Below are positions 47,638 through 58,360 of a stretch of DNA of 64,000 bases, in pieces (the stretch's first letter is position 1; each line of letters starts with the position of its first letter). Below the pieces are notes generated by a model, which saw only the letters and a list, made by a program, of their open reading frames with translations, was not told the origin of the DNA and made no database searches. Source of the stretch: Hygrocybe punicea (lineage: Eukaryota; Basidiomycota; Agaricomycetes; Agaricales; Hygrophoraceae); contig OY744467.1 of NCBI GenBank assembly GCA_963556145.1, positions 1,116,001 to 1,180,000 of the forward strand. Reading direction: 5' to 3'. The position numbers were made by a program, and so were the translations under genes.

Positions 47638-48476
47638 GTCTAGTCAATCCAACCCGAATCCAGGGTTCCGGATCAGAGGGGAAGTGAAGGGAGTGGAGTA
47701 CAAATACTAAATTGGAGATGATACGAAGCGAGGACTAAAAGTGTAGAACTGAAGGGGAGTGATAACCTGTATTTTCTATATGGTTGTAGTATAAGGGTAC
47801 ATCTTTTATACTACTGGGAGTGATCCTGTGCTGTAGTAACTATGTACTACAAGCGAAGGCTGTAACTGATGGTAGAGGAGTGGAGCGGAGTATAGGAGGA
47901 ATGGTGCTATGTACTAAGTAATGGGAAACAAAGATATATCATATGTAACTATATACGTAGTGATTCCGGGTCGTTAGAGACATCGCATCTCGAGTATGAA
48001 CGATTCTGGAGGCGGAATCCGGAGTGGAATCAACGGAAAGGACCGGAATCGGGCGGAATCGACGATGCATGAATGGGAATGGACAGGGACGAAGTGGGAT
48101 ATGAAGAGGATTCGGGTCCAGAGGGCCCGGAACCTCTACATCCGGTCAGGACTCAGATAGAGACCATCCCTGGTCGATCCATACGAAATAACGAAGATAC
48201 CGGGGTCGTGGGAATAAAGGAGCGGAGGCGATGTCGAAAACGGACGGAAACGGGAGTACAACGTGAACGGAGTTGAAGCCGGTGGGTATCGAAGCGTCGG
48301 GAGGGGCGATCCGGAGCTACCAAAATAGTATGGTCGAGACGGCTGGACAGGGAAATAAAGGTCACGTGACGGGGCAATAAATACAAACAAGAAAACTTTT
48401 CAACGCGACTTTCGACAATCTCGACAACAACCTCAACAAGCCCAACAAACCCAACAAGTACCAATACCAACACCAG
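47638..48476. other. Flank of element A; no gene
   Basis: No coding sequence is supported. The GGAATC/CGGAATC-rich stretch near 48,000-48,070 precedes the coiled-coil gene and may be its old promoter region. Confidence 0.4.
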
Positions 48477-49092
48477 ATGCCGATGGAATACAACAAATTC
48501 CTCAATACTCTCGATGCGGAAACGCGGCAAGACTTCGAGAGCGCCATAGCCGAGTTACTAGAAGTCGACGCGGCCAGAATCGATATTGTACGCGACGGAT
48601 TCGAGAACGAAGCACGGCAATGGGTGGTGAGACGACGACAGGCCATGGTAAGAGATCCTGTTTCCGTAAACGGCATGGACTAACGATACCCGGCAGTGGA
48701 ACTACAGGGGAATCTTGATGGAAATCCGGGACAACGGAATCGACGTGACAGAACCGAGGGATTTCTCGATGGGCGGAGAGATGGTGGTGGAGGTTGAGGA
48801 GTGGTTGCGGAGCTGGGAGGACTACGAACGGGAATGGAAAGAGGTGAGGTGTCGGGAAGCATTACGGTTGCAGGAGGAAAAGGAGGAGGAAGCGAGGAAA
48901 CAACGCGTTGAGGAGGCAGAAAGGATCGAGCGGAAACGGGCAGAGGAATCGCGTCAATACGAAGAGGAGATGAATAGGAGGGCGGAGGCGGAGAAGCGGA
49001 TTGAGGAGGTGGAAAGGGCGAAGGCGGCAGAGGCCTGCCCCCTCCCACCTGACTGGTTTTGCCCACCCTCACTACTCTATGACATCTTATAG
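48477..49092 (+). CDS. Coiled-coil protein, relic of a retrotransposon antisense gene
   Basis: Two exons, 48477-48647 and 48697-49092, give 188 residues. The start MPMEYNKFLN leads to helical segments (ETRQDFESAIAELLE; QWVVRRRQAM) and a long E/R/K coiled coil (EEKEEEARKQRVEEAERIE). This is the N-terminal style of proteins encoded antisense in the 3' part of agaricomycete Ty3 elements, like the gene at 58361-59194. Here the zinc-cluster half is missing, and the frame ends in unrelated sequence after about 49,030, as if cut by another insertion. Confidence 0.5.
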
Positions 49093-49737
49093 CCTATGTG
49101 TATTCCATAGATTTATATTCTTATAATAATCTTTATGACCTCATCAATAAGATATAACTCTCAAAAATGAACTCCAAACTGTGAGCACCATTAAGTGACC
49201 CATCAGCTTTTGGCTTTCCCTATCTTGTCAAATATTCTCACAATTTTACCTAATTTTATTAGCCTAAAAAGGCAATTTAAAAAAAAACCATCAGCTATAG
49301 TCATGGCAACACTAATCCAGTGCCAGTGGGTCCACTGGGAGGCTGTGCCACTGTTTTTCAAAGTCCCATGACAAGGTACCCCATGCAAGATTTCCAGATA
49401 TGGATTTGATGTCAGGTGATAGCCACATACAGCTGTCATGACCTCAAGACCCGAATCAATTTAGTTTTTGCAGAGTCACAATTGCCACAACCTTTTGACT
49501 TGATATCAACTCAAGCTCAACTCAAGGTCCACTAAGTAGCAGACTGTTCACATACATATCATCTTGTCCTTAGGCTGACGACAGACATTGTGGTCCTTCT
49601 ATATGCAGCCAGTAGAATGTCAAACCAATTACCATTATGCAAATATTATTATAGTACATGGTAAACTACTAAATGGGAAAGGGGAAAATGAAAAATGCTC
49701 TCTGCCACAAATCAGAGTCTGCAATCCTTCTCTCAAC
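49093..49737. other. No gene recognised
   Basis: AT-rich, without a convincing open frame, up to the left end of hAT-like element B. Confidence 0.4.
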
Positions 49738-50676
49738 TAGGGAATGACACAGGTCTATCGTGGGTCAAAATCTGTGACCCATACCCGTACCCAACACCAC
49801 GGGTATGGGTTTTACGTGGGTTACCCGCTGGTGTTCGGTGGGTCACAATTGTCTTGTGCAGGTCACGGGTACGATGCGTACCCGCCACATCGTACCCACG
49901 ACCAATGGCCGTGGGCAGGCTCTGGCTGCAGTTCTAGTCAGCTTAAGCTGCTAGCTACAGCTCAAGCCGACTGGCACCCATCCCAGGGAGGGCCCTATCA
50001 ACCTCGCGAAGGCTGTGTACACATCAATTGACATGACAACACTGTTCGCGGGGTGAATGGGGGCCACACGGGCCAGGCAGGGCATGGGCATTGGTGAGGA
50101 CGAGGGTGTGGGTGTGGGCAAGTGTGGGCATGGGCATGGGCAAGGGCAAGTGCAGGCATGGGCAAGGGTGAGGGCATGGGTGAGGGCAAGTGCGTGGGCA
50201 TGGGTGGGCATGGGCGTCAATGCTGTTGTTGATGTTGTTGTTGTTGTCCATTATCATTGTCTGCTGGCCTGGTGCTGTTTTGGTGAGTTGGATTCCTGTA
50301 GTTAGCAACGAAGGAAGCGTACCTAATGCAGCGGGGGTGGGTGCACCACCCCCGCTGCTCGTCTCCTTGTCTCCTACTGCTTTGTGTCGTGGTTGCATGG
50401 GTGTTGTTGCTGTTGTGTTGCCAGGCGTGCGTGTTTGACGTGTCGTGTGGTACCAGTTTAGTTGCAAAATAGTTAAGTAATATGAAACATAGAAATAATG
50501 TAAATACTTACCTGTTTTCTGAGGGTCGTTGGGGGTCAGTTGTACCCACCAGTGACCCGTTTAACCCGTGTCCAGGTATGGGTTTGATGTGGGTCCCGAT
50601 TTGGCAACCCGTACCTGCACCTGCACGAACCCATGATCAAAACCCGTGCGGGTTTTGAAACCCGTGTCATTCACTA
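49738..50676. mobile_element. Non-autonomous hAT-like element B, 939 bp
   Basis: Begins TAGGGAATGACACAGG and ends CCCGTGTCATTCACTA, an inverted match. It is flanked by an exact 8-bp duplication CTCTCAAC (49,730-49,737 and 50,677-50,684). Subterminal parts are full of CCCGTACCC/GGGTACGGG-type motifs; the interior has GGGCATG/GGGCAAG runs. It shares interior landmarks with element A: a CAATTGAC palindrome block (50,025) and a GTGCACCACCCCCGCTGCTC block (50,340). No transposase. Confidence 0.87.
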
Positions 50677-51327
50677 CTCTCAACCTTCAACATCAGCATT
50701 TGGATTGTCCATCATCATCATTGTCAGTGTTCTTCCCCATTGTTGTCCTGTTTTCATCCATGTGGATAACATGGTTTTTTTAACAAAAAGACTGTATAAG
50801 AGAATATACATCCTTGTTGTCTCCTAACCATCCATCATGGTCACATAGTATGTCATTGCCATGTGGTTGAAGGTGGGAGATGAACCATGTCAAATAAAGA
50901 CAAAGAAGGGACTTGAAGAAAATTGTGCTGGGCAAGCTTATTAAGCAGCTTACCTGTGTGGCATGAAGTTGATATCTTTCTCTGGATATTTTGTGGGTAT
51001 TTTGCCAGATCCCAGCAGGATGTTTATTCAAGACTTTTTGTCCTGGTCTTTAGGAAAGATCGAGCCAGGCCTCTAATTTCTAAGCTCTGCCAACATCAAC
51101 AAACAAATGTCAAACTGACATTTTCCTGAGTTGGCAGTGTACTAGTAGTACTAGTCATGCCAGTCACTGGTCATTGGCACAGTACTAGCACTAGTAGTAG
51201 TAGTCATACTTGAAGTCCTCACTGCCATATGATTGAACACTGTAAAAGAGTATTCATCACTGCCTCTTTATCTATTCACATTGGCAAGGGCTGGGGGTTG
51301 CAGGATTGAAATCCCAAACTGGGGTTA
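50677..51327. other. No gene recognised
   Basis: Short frames only; ACTAGT-rich simple sequence near 51,140-51,210. Confidence 0.4.
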
Positions 51328-51467
51328 CTGTACTAATTCGTTCAATTCGCCGGTCACACATCACATGGATTTTTTTTGACACCGGATTTAATTTTTTCTC
51401 AATTTTTTCAGATTTATTGGGAGTTTTCACACAGTCACGTGCTGGTGAATTGAATGAATTAGTACAG
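51328..51467. mobile_element. 140-bp MITE with TA target duplication
   Basis: CTGTACTAATTCGTTCAATT at the left is matched inverted by AATTGAATGAATTAGTACAG at the right with one mismatch, and both tips are flanked by TA. Size and TA duplication fit a Tc1/mariner-type MITE. Confidence 0.75.
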
Positions 51468-52698
51468 TACCTAGTTAGTCTGGCCATGAGGCTGGCTAAA
51501 TTCTTTTTGGACCCCTCTGCATAGACACCACTTTTTTGTTCCATCATGGTGGAAATATCACAACTGTGACTGTGACCAGGACCATGACCACAACCACAAT
51601 GGACACTGTTGGAAATTTCCAAATTGGATTTAGACTACATTATAAGGATAGAGTTAGTCTTATGACTACATTGCATTATATTCCTGAGACCAGCACATCA
51701 TAATACTGTCATAATACAAGAGATGTCAAGTAGAACAACCTATCTAGCAATTCAACCCTGTTGAAAAAAAGGTTTTTATCCAAGGACCAAGTTGTTATTT
51801 TTCTCACAAATTCAGAATCAATGAATTTAAGGCAATGTGACATCAGATCATCTCAATGAAAACTGAGAAGCTGACTTTCTCAAGTTTCTAGACAGTAGCG
51901 GGTAACCCGAGGGTCGGAACTTGTGTACCCGTGACAAAACCTGTACCCCAAGGGCAGGTATTGGTTTTCAACAGGTACGGGTATGGGTACCATCAAAAAA
52001 ACCCAAGGGTTCCCTGTGAAGTTCACTACATGTGAACATGGAACCGGACTTTAGGTCCAGTTCATGCCCTGCCTCAAACCTGGACCTGCCAGTGAACCAT
52101 GGTTCGGTTCCCATCGGTTCAGGTTCGAACCACGGTTCTGAACCTGACCTGTCCATCATTAGACAGAACACAAAGAATATATATCAAACAAGTGATAAGG
52201 GAGTATCAATATATCTGAGATTGATAATTACTTAGACAATGAATGATGACTGAACTGTAATGGTATTTGAAGTACTAGCTACCACTAAAGTAGGCCGCAA
52301 TACAAACAAACAACTTGAAAGAGGAGGTGAATCAGAATCTGGGAGAGGGACCATCCATGACTGGGCCTGTCAGATTAGGTGACTGGGCCTTCTCTAGCAG
52401 AAACTGGGCTCATTCTACAGCAGGAGTCATACTGAGTCATAGAAAGGTATATCAAATGGAGAGCATACTACACTGCCAATGATGCCCCTCCCACTGGCAC
52501 AGGGATATGCCAAGCTGCAACTGCTGACCAAGTGGGAGCAGTTTGAGTGGTGAAGTTGAAGTTGAAGCCCACACTCTCAGACCCAGAGTCCTATTAGCTA
52601 GTAGTACTAGTCCCACCATGGCATTCATGATTGTATTCAATTGGTAGCACATACTAGTAGCACCAACTTCTTAAAACATCAATGTGTAGACTACAATC
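51468..52698. other. Repeat-rich spacer
   Basis: Contains a further CCCGTACC/GGTACGGG-rich patch at about 51,895-52,020 and a GGTTC/GAACC-rich patch at about 52,025-52,155, possibly two abutting MITEs flanked by TAGACAG (51,888 and 52,159), then dispersed repeat copy 2. No gene. Confidence 0.4.
52165..52455 (+). repeat. Dispersed repeat, copy 2
   Basis: Diverged copy of the repeat at 43,020-43,300 in the same orientation and block order, without the (GTGACT)n run. Confidence 0.6.
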
Positions 52699-52835
52699 TG
52701 TTGGATTTCACATGTGTAGATTACATGATCGGGACACAATCGGGACACATGATGTTGTTTATCGTATATCAATGTCACACAGACTATTCTGCTACCTCAG
52801 TCGTTCTGTTCATGGCTGAGGTATGTATTCCTCAC

Positions 52836-53391
52836 TGTCATATCCCATGCAGCTCCGCCGGATTCCGACGAACTCCGCTCCGGACTTTTCCGCCGACTTA
52901 TCTTATCTTATCTTATCTTATCTTCTCGCGTACGTTATTGTTCTTCTCTTGTTAATTACTATTCTTCCCCATCTCCGTTTACTCCGACCTCCTTTTCTCT
53001 TCCTCCCCTTTGTTTACTTGTCACCGTACATAGCAACCTTTTATCCCTTTTATTTTCTTCCGAACTCCGGTCCTCTTTCCGGAGTTCATATTGTCTTCAC
53101 GTCTCCAAGGACATGACAATTAGTCTACCAAGTATATAAACTAGAACTACAATGTCCTGTAACTCCGTTCAGAAAATTAACTTGAGTTCCTTATTTCTTA
53201 CCCACTCTCAAACTTAAGGCTTTCCCTTAAGCTCATTAGTTATCTTAGTACTTAGTCCGGAACTCCGGACTAACTCCGCTCCGTCCACGTCTTCTCAATA
53301 CGACTTAAGGAAGTAGTGAACCTACTTCAAGAGTTGACGTCTCCGCTCCTCTGAAGAACTCCGATCCTTCCGGAGTTGCACGTCTCTAACA
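52836..53391 (+). repeat. 5' LTR of the chromovirus
   Basis: 556 bp, TG...CA ends, with a (TTATC)n run near 52,897-52,922 and a TATATAA box near 53,133. It matches the 3' LTR except at one visible position. Confidence 0.93.
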
Positions 53392-53437
53392 GTATTTTCT
53401 GAACAACTCTTGAGTCGTATTCCCTTTACATTTGATC

Positions 53438-54610
53438 ATGTCTTTCCAAGGCTTCTCCCAACGAAGAACCCCCACACGTTATCGACTTACACGACCGGCA
53501 AACACCTCATCCCAACGCCCAACGATAACCCCGGTCTCTCCGTTAGAAGAAACTCACACTCCGAGACACGAACCGTTTCCGCGCCCAGTCTTCGAAGAGA
53601 ACAATCCTCTTGGACCGGGCAATCCTAATCGCGATGATACCAACCTTGCTGAGGCCATCGCTCTTCTAGCCACTACTCTCCGAAACAAAGGAGACGACAA
53701 GCAACGCACCAAAGTCTGAGAACCGGACACGTTTGACGCCTCCGATCCGACAAAACTCCGCCCTTTCCTGGTTCAGTGTCAACTGAACTTCAATGACCGA
53801 CCAACCGCTTTCCAAACGGACGGCGCCAAAGTCAACTTCGCCCTCTCCTACCTCAAGGGGATCGCACTTGCGTGGTTCGAGCCTTACCTTTTGGAGAACC
53901 CGGATATCGATACCTATCCGCCAGACTTCATGTCCGATTACGGAGATTTCTGCATGGAGTTGCAGAATAATTTCGGACCTCTGGACCCTAAAGGTAGCGC
54001 CGAGAACGAGTTGGAAAACCTTGTAATGAAGGATAACCAACGAATTGCGAAGTATATCGTTAACTTCAATCGTCTCGCTACGCAGACTGGCTGGGACATT
54101 GGTGCCTTACGGCATTCTTTTTACCGAGGACTTCCGGATCGCCTCAAAGATCAACTTGCCCAATCCGAGAAACCAAAGAACCTCTACGAACTGAAGGATA
54201 AGGCTCAACTCCTTGACGCCCGGTATTGGGAACGGAAATCGGAGATTTCCCGCGCTTCAGGATCCTCTTCTGCTAAAGCCTCTATTTCCGAGGCCAAGTC
54301 TTCGACCGAAAAAGCTTCCGAGAAGAAGTCCCCTGCCAAAACTACCAACTCCGGTAGTACCTCCTCCACCACTCCGAAAACCCCTCCTGTCTACGCCGAT
54401 AAGCTAGGCAAGGATGGTAAACTCAAGCCCGCGGAACGTCAACGCCGCATCGACAATAAACTCTGCATTATATGCGGAGGAGCCGGACACATGGCCAAGG
54501 ATTGCACCAAGGCCAAATATTCGTCCACTCGCGTTGCCGCCCGCGCCGCCTCCACTTCCTCCGCACCTCCGGTCTCTAGTTCCGATTCTCTAGAGGAGCC
54601 GGAAAAATAG
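53438..54610 (+). CDS. Gag of the chromovirus, one in-frame stop
   Basis: From MSFQGFSQ at 53438 the frame is continuous to 54610 apart from a TGA at 53717-53719, just before EPDTFDASDPTKLRPF where relatives have arginine; CGA to TGA is the simplest change. The capsid region follows (ALAWFEPYL, FYRGLPDRLKDQL), then a Ser/Lys-rich linker and one CCHC zinc knuckle CIICGGAGHMAKDC. The stop codon TAG is preceded by an A5 run. A start downstream of the lesion would lack only the disordered N-terminus. Confidence 0.88.
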
Positions 54611-54711
54611 AGAGCAGTCTGCATACTCCGGCACAGGATGTAGGCTGCGTTGAACCTGACTGTGCGCTACCGGAAGTAAAACTCAACGCGTCCGCTCTTT
54701 CTAACGATTCC

Positions 54712-57700
54712 TTGACGATTTCTCTTTATCATTCTACTATGCTTATCGTTACCCTTGTGGATTGTGGATCGACGCATTGTTTCATTGACCCGGAATTTTG
54801 TTCCCTTCACAATCTTCCTATTTTTCCTACTGCTCCGAAACACCTCCGCTTGTTTGATGGTTCCTCCGGTGGAATCATCGACAAATGTGTATCTATCTCT
54901 GTCCGTTTTTCTACTGGTGAAATTCTAATCTTAGAATTTTTGGTCACTCCGTTGGATCCATCTGTTTCCGCAGTTCTTGGATATAGCTGGCTCGCCAAAT
55001 ACAATCCGTTGATTGACTGGGTCGAGCATAGCGTTAAATTCCGTTCTTCTGATTCCGCGCCTCCGTTGTCGACTCCGGTGCCTAGCGAGGCACCACTTCC
55101 GGACCCTCCAGTACGACCTCCGTCCCCTCCGTCCTCTCCGTCTACTCCGCCTGAACCTTCTTCACCATCTGCTTCAAAGCCTGACATCTCCTTTGTCAGC
55201 GCTCAAGCCTTTTTGCGTGGTTGCAAAGTACCCGGAACTCAGGTCTTCCGTATGGAAGTCCGATTACCTGACGCCACCGGTCGCTCTGCAAGCTACGGCC
55301 CTCCGGAGTCCTCCGAACCCTCCGTGGACCTTCACAATATCCCTGAAGAGTATCACGAATTCGCTGACGTCTTTAGCAAAACGAAGGCTTGGAACCTCCC
55401 TGAACACCGTCCTTACGACCTCAAAATTAATTTGGAGGATGGTGCAAAACCTCCTTTTGGCCCGATTTACTCTATTTCACCCTTAGAGCTCGAGACCCTT
55501 CGGGAATTCCTTGACAAGAATCTCCGGGCGGGTTTCGTCCGCTCCTCCCGTTCTCCCTGCGGAGCTCCCATTCTTTTCTCTCGGAAGAAAAATGGAAGTC
55601 TTCGACTTTGCGTAGATTTCCGAGGACTCAATCGTATCACGAGGAAGGACCGCTATCCTATCCCTCTTACGGCGGACCTTCTCGACGCTCCCCGGACTGC
55701 GCGCATTTACACTAAAATCGACCTTAAACACGCCTACCATTTAGTCCGGATTGCCGAAGGTGATGAGTGGAAAACAGCTTTCCGCACTCGCTATGGCTCG
55801 TTTGAATGGTTGGTAATTCCGGAAGGTCTTACTAACGCCCCGGCGGCCTTCCAACACTTCGTCAACGATATTTTTTCCGACCTCCTTGACGTCTCTGTCA
55901 TTGTTTACCTTGACGACATCCTCATCTATTCCGATGACCCCGCTGATCATGTAGACCATGTCCACGAGGTCCTCCGACGACTCCGGAAACACGGCCTCTA
56001 TGCCAACGCCGAGAAGTGCTCTTTTGGCATTGACACGGTGGAATACTTGGGTTACATTCTTTCCCCCCAAGGCCTTTCTATGGATCCTGCCAAGGTCCAA
56101 ACTATCCAGGATTGGCCGGAACCCCGGAGGATCAAAGATGTTCAATCCTTCCTTGGATTCGCCAATTTTTACCGGCGTTTCATTCCGGACTATTCCTCCA
56201 TCACTATTCCACTTACCCGGCTCACTCGTAAAGGGTTACAATGGAATTTCGATGATAAGTGTCGTTCCGCCTTCGATGACTTGAAATCCGCTTTCATTTC
56301 CGCCCCAATCCTTTCCCATTGGTCACCCGAGTTTGACACTCTGGTGGAGACTGATGCTTCCGATTACGCCGTTGCTTCCATTCTCTCCGTACGCCATCCT
56401 GACGGTGAAATTCATCCGGTTGCTTTCCGGTCTCGTACCCTTTCGGACTCGGAGTTGAACTACGATACCCATGACAAGGAACTCCTTGCCATCTTCGACG
56501 CTTTCACTGCCTGGCGGCATTATTTGGAAGGTACTGCTACTCCGGTCGACGTTATCACCGATCACAAAAATTTGGAGTACTTCTCCACCGTCCGCTTGCT
56601 TACCCGCCGTCAAGCCCGCTGGTCGGAGTTCCTTTCCCGCTTCAACTTTGTTATCCGCTTTCGCCCAGGCAAGCTTGGCACTAAGCCCGATACCCTTACT
56701 CGACGCTGGGACGTCTACGCTAAAGGGGGAGATAGCGACTACGCCAAAGCCAATCCTCACAATTTCCGCCCTGTTTTTGGGCCGGAACAATTGGCTTCGT
56801 CCCTCCGAGCGACTTCCCTCGAAGATGTAGTCCTTGGCGCCGGATTCACCATAGACGTCGATTCCCTTCACTCCGATATCATCTCCGGACTACAGGTTGA
56901 TCCTATTGCCTCCGGACATGTTTCCCGTACCACCTCCGGCCCAGATCCTCGATGGTCTATCGACGATTTAGGTTTTCTACGCCTCGATAATCGTATCTAT
57001 GTCCCCGATGTCAATGACCTACGACTCCGGATTTTGCGTTCCAAACATGATCATCCTACTGCAGGACACTTCGGGCAAAATAAGACTCTCGAAATCATCC
57101 GGCGGGAATACACCTGGCCCGGACTCCGGACTTTTGTCCGTGATTACTGCAAGTCTTGCACAACCTGCGCGAGATCCAAAACCCCTCGGCATCGTCCTTA
57201 CGGATTGCTTAAGCAGCTCCCTATTCCGGAGAAACCATGGAATTCAATTTCCATGGATTTCATCGAACAACTTCCGGACTCCGAAGGATTTACGGCCATC
57301 CTAGTTGTGGTTGACCGTCTTTCCAAGCAAGGGATCTTTATTCCAACTTACGATACGATTACTTCCCCCCAACTCGCACATCTTTTCCTTATTCACGTTT
57401 TTTCTAAGCACGGAGTTCCTAGTCACGTCACCTCCGATAGAGGCACGGAATTTGTTTCCCATTTTTTCCGGTCTCTCGGAAAGGCCCTCGACATGAAACT
57501 CCACTTTACCTCCGGTTATCATCCTGAAGGCGATGGCCAAACGGAACGCGTCAATCAAACCCTTGAGCAATATCTCCGCGTTTATTGCAATTATCAGCAA
57601 GATAATTGGTCGTCCCTCCTTCCTCTTGTGGAATTTGCTTACAACAACGCTCCAAACGCCACTACCGGAGTTTCTCCTTTCTTTGCCAATAAAGGTTACC

Positions 57701-58329
57701 ACCCTAACCTTTCCGTTCACCCGGAGCGCGACCTCTCCTCCGCCCACGCACGAAAATTCGCTGTGGACCTCGATGAGTTACATCAACAACTTCGACAAAC
57801 CATCTCTGAGGCACAACAACGTTATCAACACTACGCGGACTTGAAGCGCGCTCCGCCTCCGAACTTCAAGGTTTCGGATTCCGTCTACGTCAAAGCTGAG
57901 CATTTCCGGACTACTAGACCCTCCAAGAAACTTTCTGAGAAGAACTTGGGGCCTTTTGAAGTTATTGCTAAGGCCGGTACTCACTCATATACCCTCCGTC
58001 TTCCGGAGGCTCTCCGCTCTGTTCACCCGGTCTATCATGTCTCTCAGCTCGAACCGGCGACTCCGAATACCATTCCTAACCGTGTCCAACCTCTGCCTCC
58101 TCCGATCGTTGTCGACGGAGAACCGGAGTTTGAGATCTCCGAAATACTCGATTCCAAGATCAACAACCGCCGTCGTGCTTGCAAGCTACTGTACCTTGTA
58201 CGTTGGGAGGGCTACGAAGGCACTGACGAAGAAACTTCTTGGATCTTGGCCTCCGAACTTGGACATGCTACTGAGCTCGTTTCGGACTTTCACTCCGCTT
58301 ATCCTTCGAAACCGGGCCCATCCTATTAA
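54712..58329 (+). CDS. Pol polyprotein: protease, RT, RNase H, integrase, chromodomain
   Basis: Single open frame of 1,205 codons. Order: aspartic protease (VDCGSTHCFID); reverse transcriptase with VYLDDILIYSD; RNase H (LVETDASDYAVAS, DHKNLEYF); integrase with an HHCC zinc finger (HFGQNKTLEII to CTTCARSK) and the DDE core (MDFIEQLP, TSDRGTEF, YHPEGDGQTERVNQ); and a C-terminal chromodomain (CKLLYLVRWEGYEGTDEETSW), which in chromoviruses guides insertion to heterochromatin. The open frame extends upstream to the gag stop in the -1 frame, so pol may be made by -1 frameshifting. All catalytic motifs are intact. Confidence 0.94.
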   Translation: MTISLYHSTMLIVTLVDCGSTHCFIDPEFCSLHNLPIFPTAPKHLRLFDGSSGGIIDKCVSISVRFSTGEILILEFLVTPLDPSVSAVLGYSWLAKYNPLIDWVEHSVKFRSSDSAPPLSTPVPSEAPLPDPPVRPPSPPSSPSTPPEPSSPSASKPDISFVSAQAFLRGCKVPGTQVFRMEVRLPDATGRSASYGPPESSEPSVDLHNIPEEYHEFADVFSKTKAWNLPEHRPYDLKINLEDGAKPPFGPIYSISPLELETLREFLDKNLRAGFVRSSRSPCGAPILFSRKKNGSLRLCVDFRGLNRITRKDRYPIPLTADLLDAPRTARIYTKIDLKHAYHLVRIAEGDEWKTAFRTRYGSFEWLVIPEGLTNAPAAFQHFVNDIFSDLLDVSVIVYLDDILIYSDDPADHVDHVHEVLRRLRKHGLYANAEKCSFGIDTVEYLGYILSPQGLSMDPAKVQTIQDWPEPRRIKDVQSFLGFANFYRRFIPDYSSITIPLTRLTRKGLQWNFDDKCRSAFDDLKSAFISAPILSHWSPEFDTLVETDASDYAVASILSVRHPDGEIHPVAFRSRTLSDSELNYDTHDKELLAIFDAFTAWRHYLEGTATPVDVITDHKNLEYFSTVRLLTRRQARWSEFLSRFNFVIRFRPGKLGTKPDTLTRRWDVYAKGGDSDYAKANPHNFRPVFGPEQLASSLRATSLEDVVLGAGFTIDVDSLHSDIISGLQVDPIASGHVSRTTSGPDPRWSIDDLGFLRLDNRIYVPDVNDLRLRILRSKHDHPTAGHFGQNKTLEIIRREYTWPGLRTFVRDYCKSCTTCARSKTPRHRPYGLLKQLPIPEKPWNSISMDFIEQLPDSEGFTAILVVVDRLSKQGIFIPTYDTITSPQLAHLFLIHVFSKHGVPSHVTSDRGTEFVSHFFRSLGKALDMKLHFTSGYHPEGDGQTERVNQTLEQYLRVYCNYQQDNWSSLLPLVEFAYNNAPNATTGVSPFFANKGYHPNLSVHPERDLSSAHARKFAVDLDELHQQLRQTISEAQQRYQHYADLKRAPPPNFKVSDSVYVKAEHFRTTRPSKKLSEKNLGPFEVIAKAGTHSYTLRLPEALRSVHPVYHVSQLEPATPNTIPNRVQPLPPPIVVDGEPEFEISEILDSKINNRRRACKLLYLVRWEGYEGTDEETSWILASELGHATELVSDFHSAYPSKPGPSY

Positions 58330-58360
58330 TTCTGTCTATTTACGATTTTCGCAGACTGTT

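Noticed and set aside
51895..52158. A fourth hAT-like element with TAGACAG flanks.
   Set aside because: The two ends do not form a convincing inverted repeat; probably two abutting MITE pieces, so not listed as an element.
54807..57984. Several minus-strand frames of 80-180 codons opposite pol.
   Set aside because: Shadows of the chromovirus pol; no splice links or motifs, unlike the antisense gene at 58361-59194.
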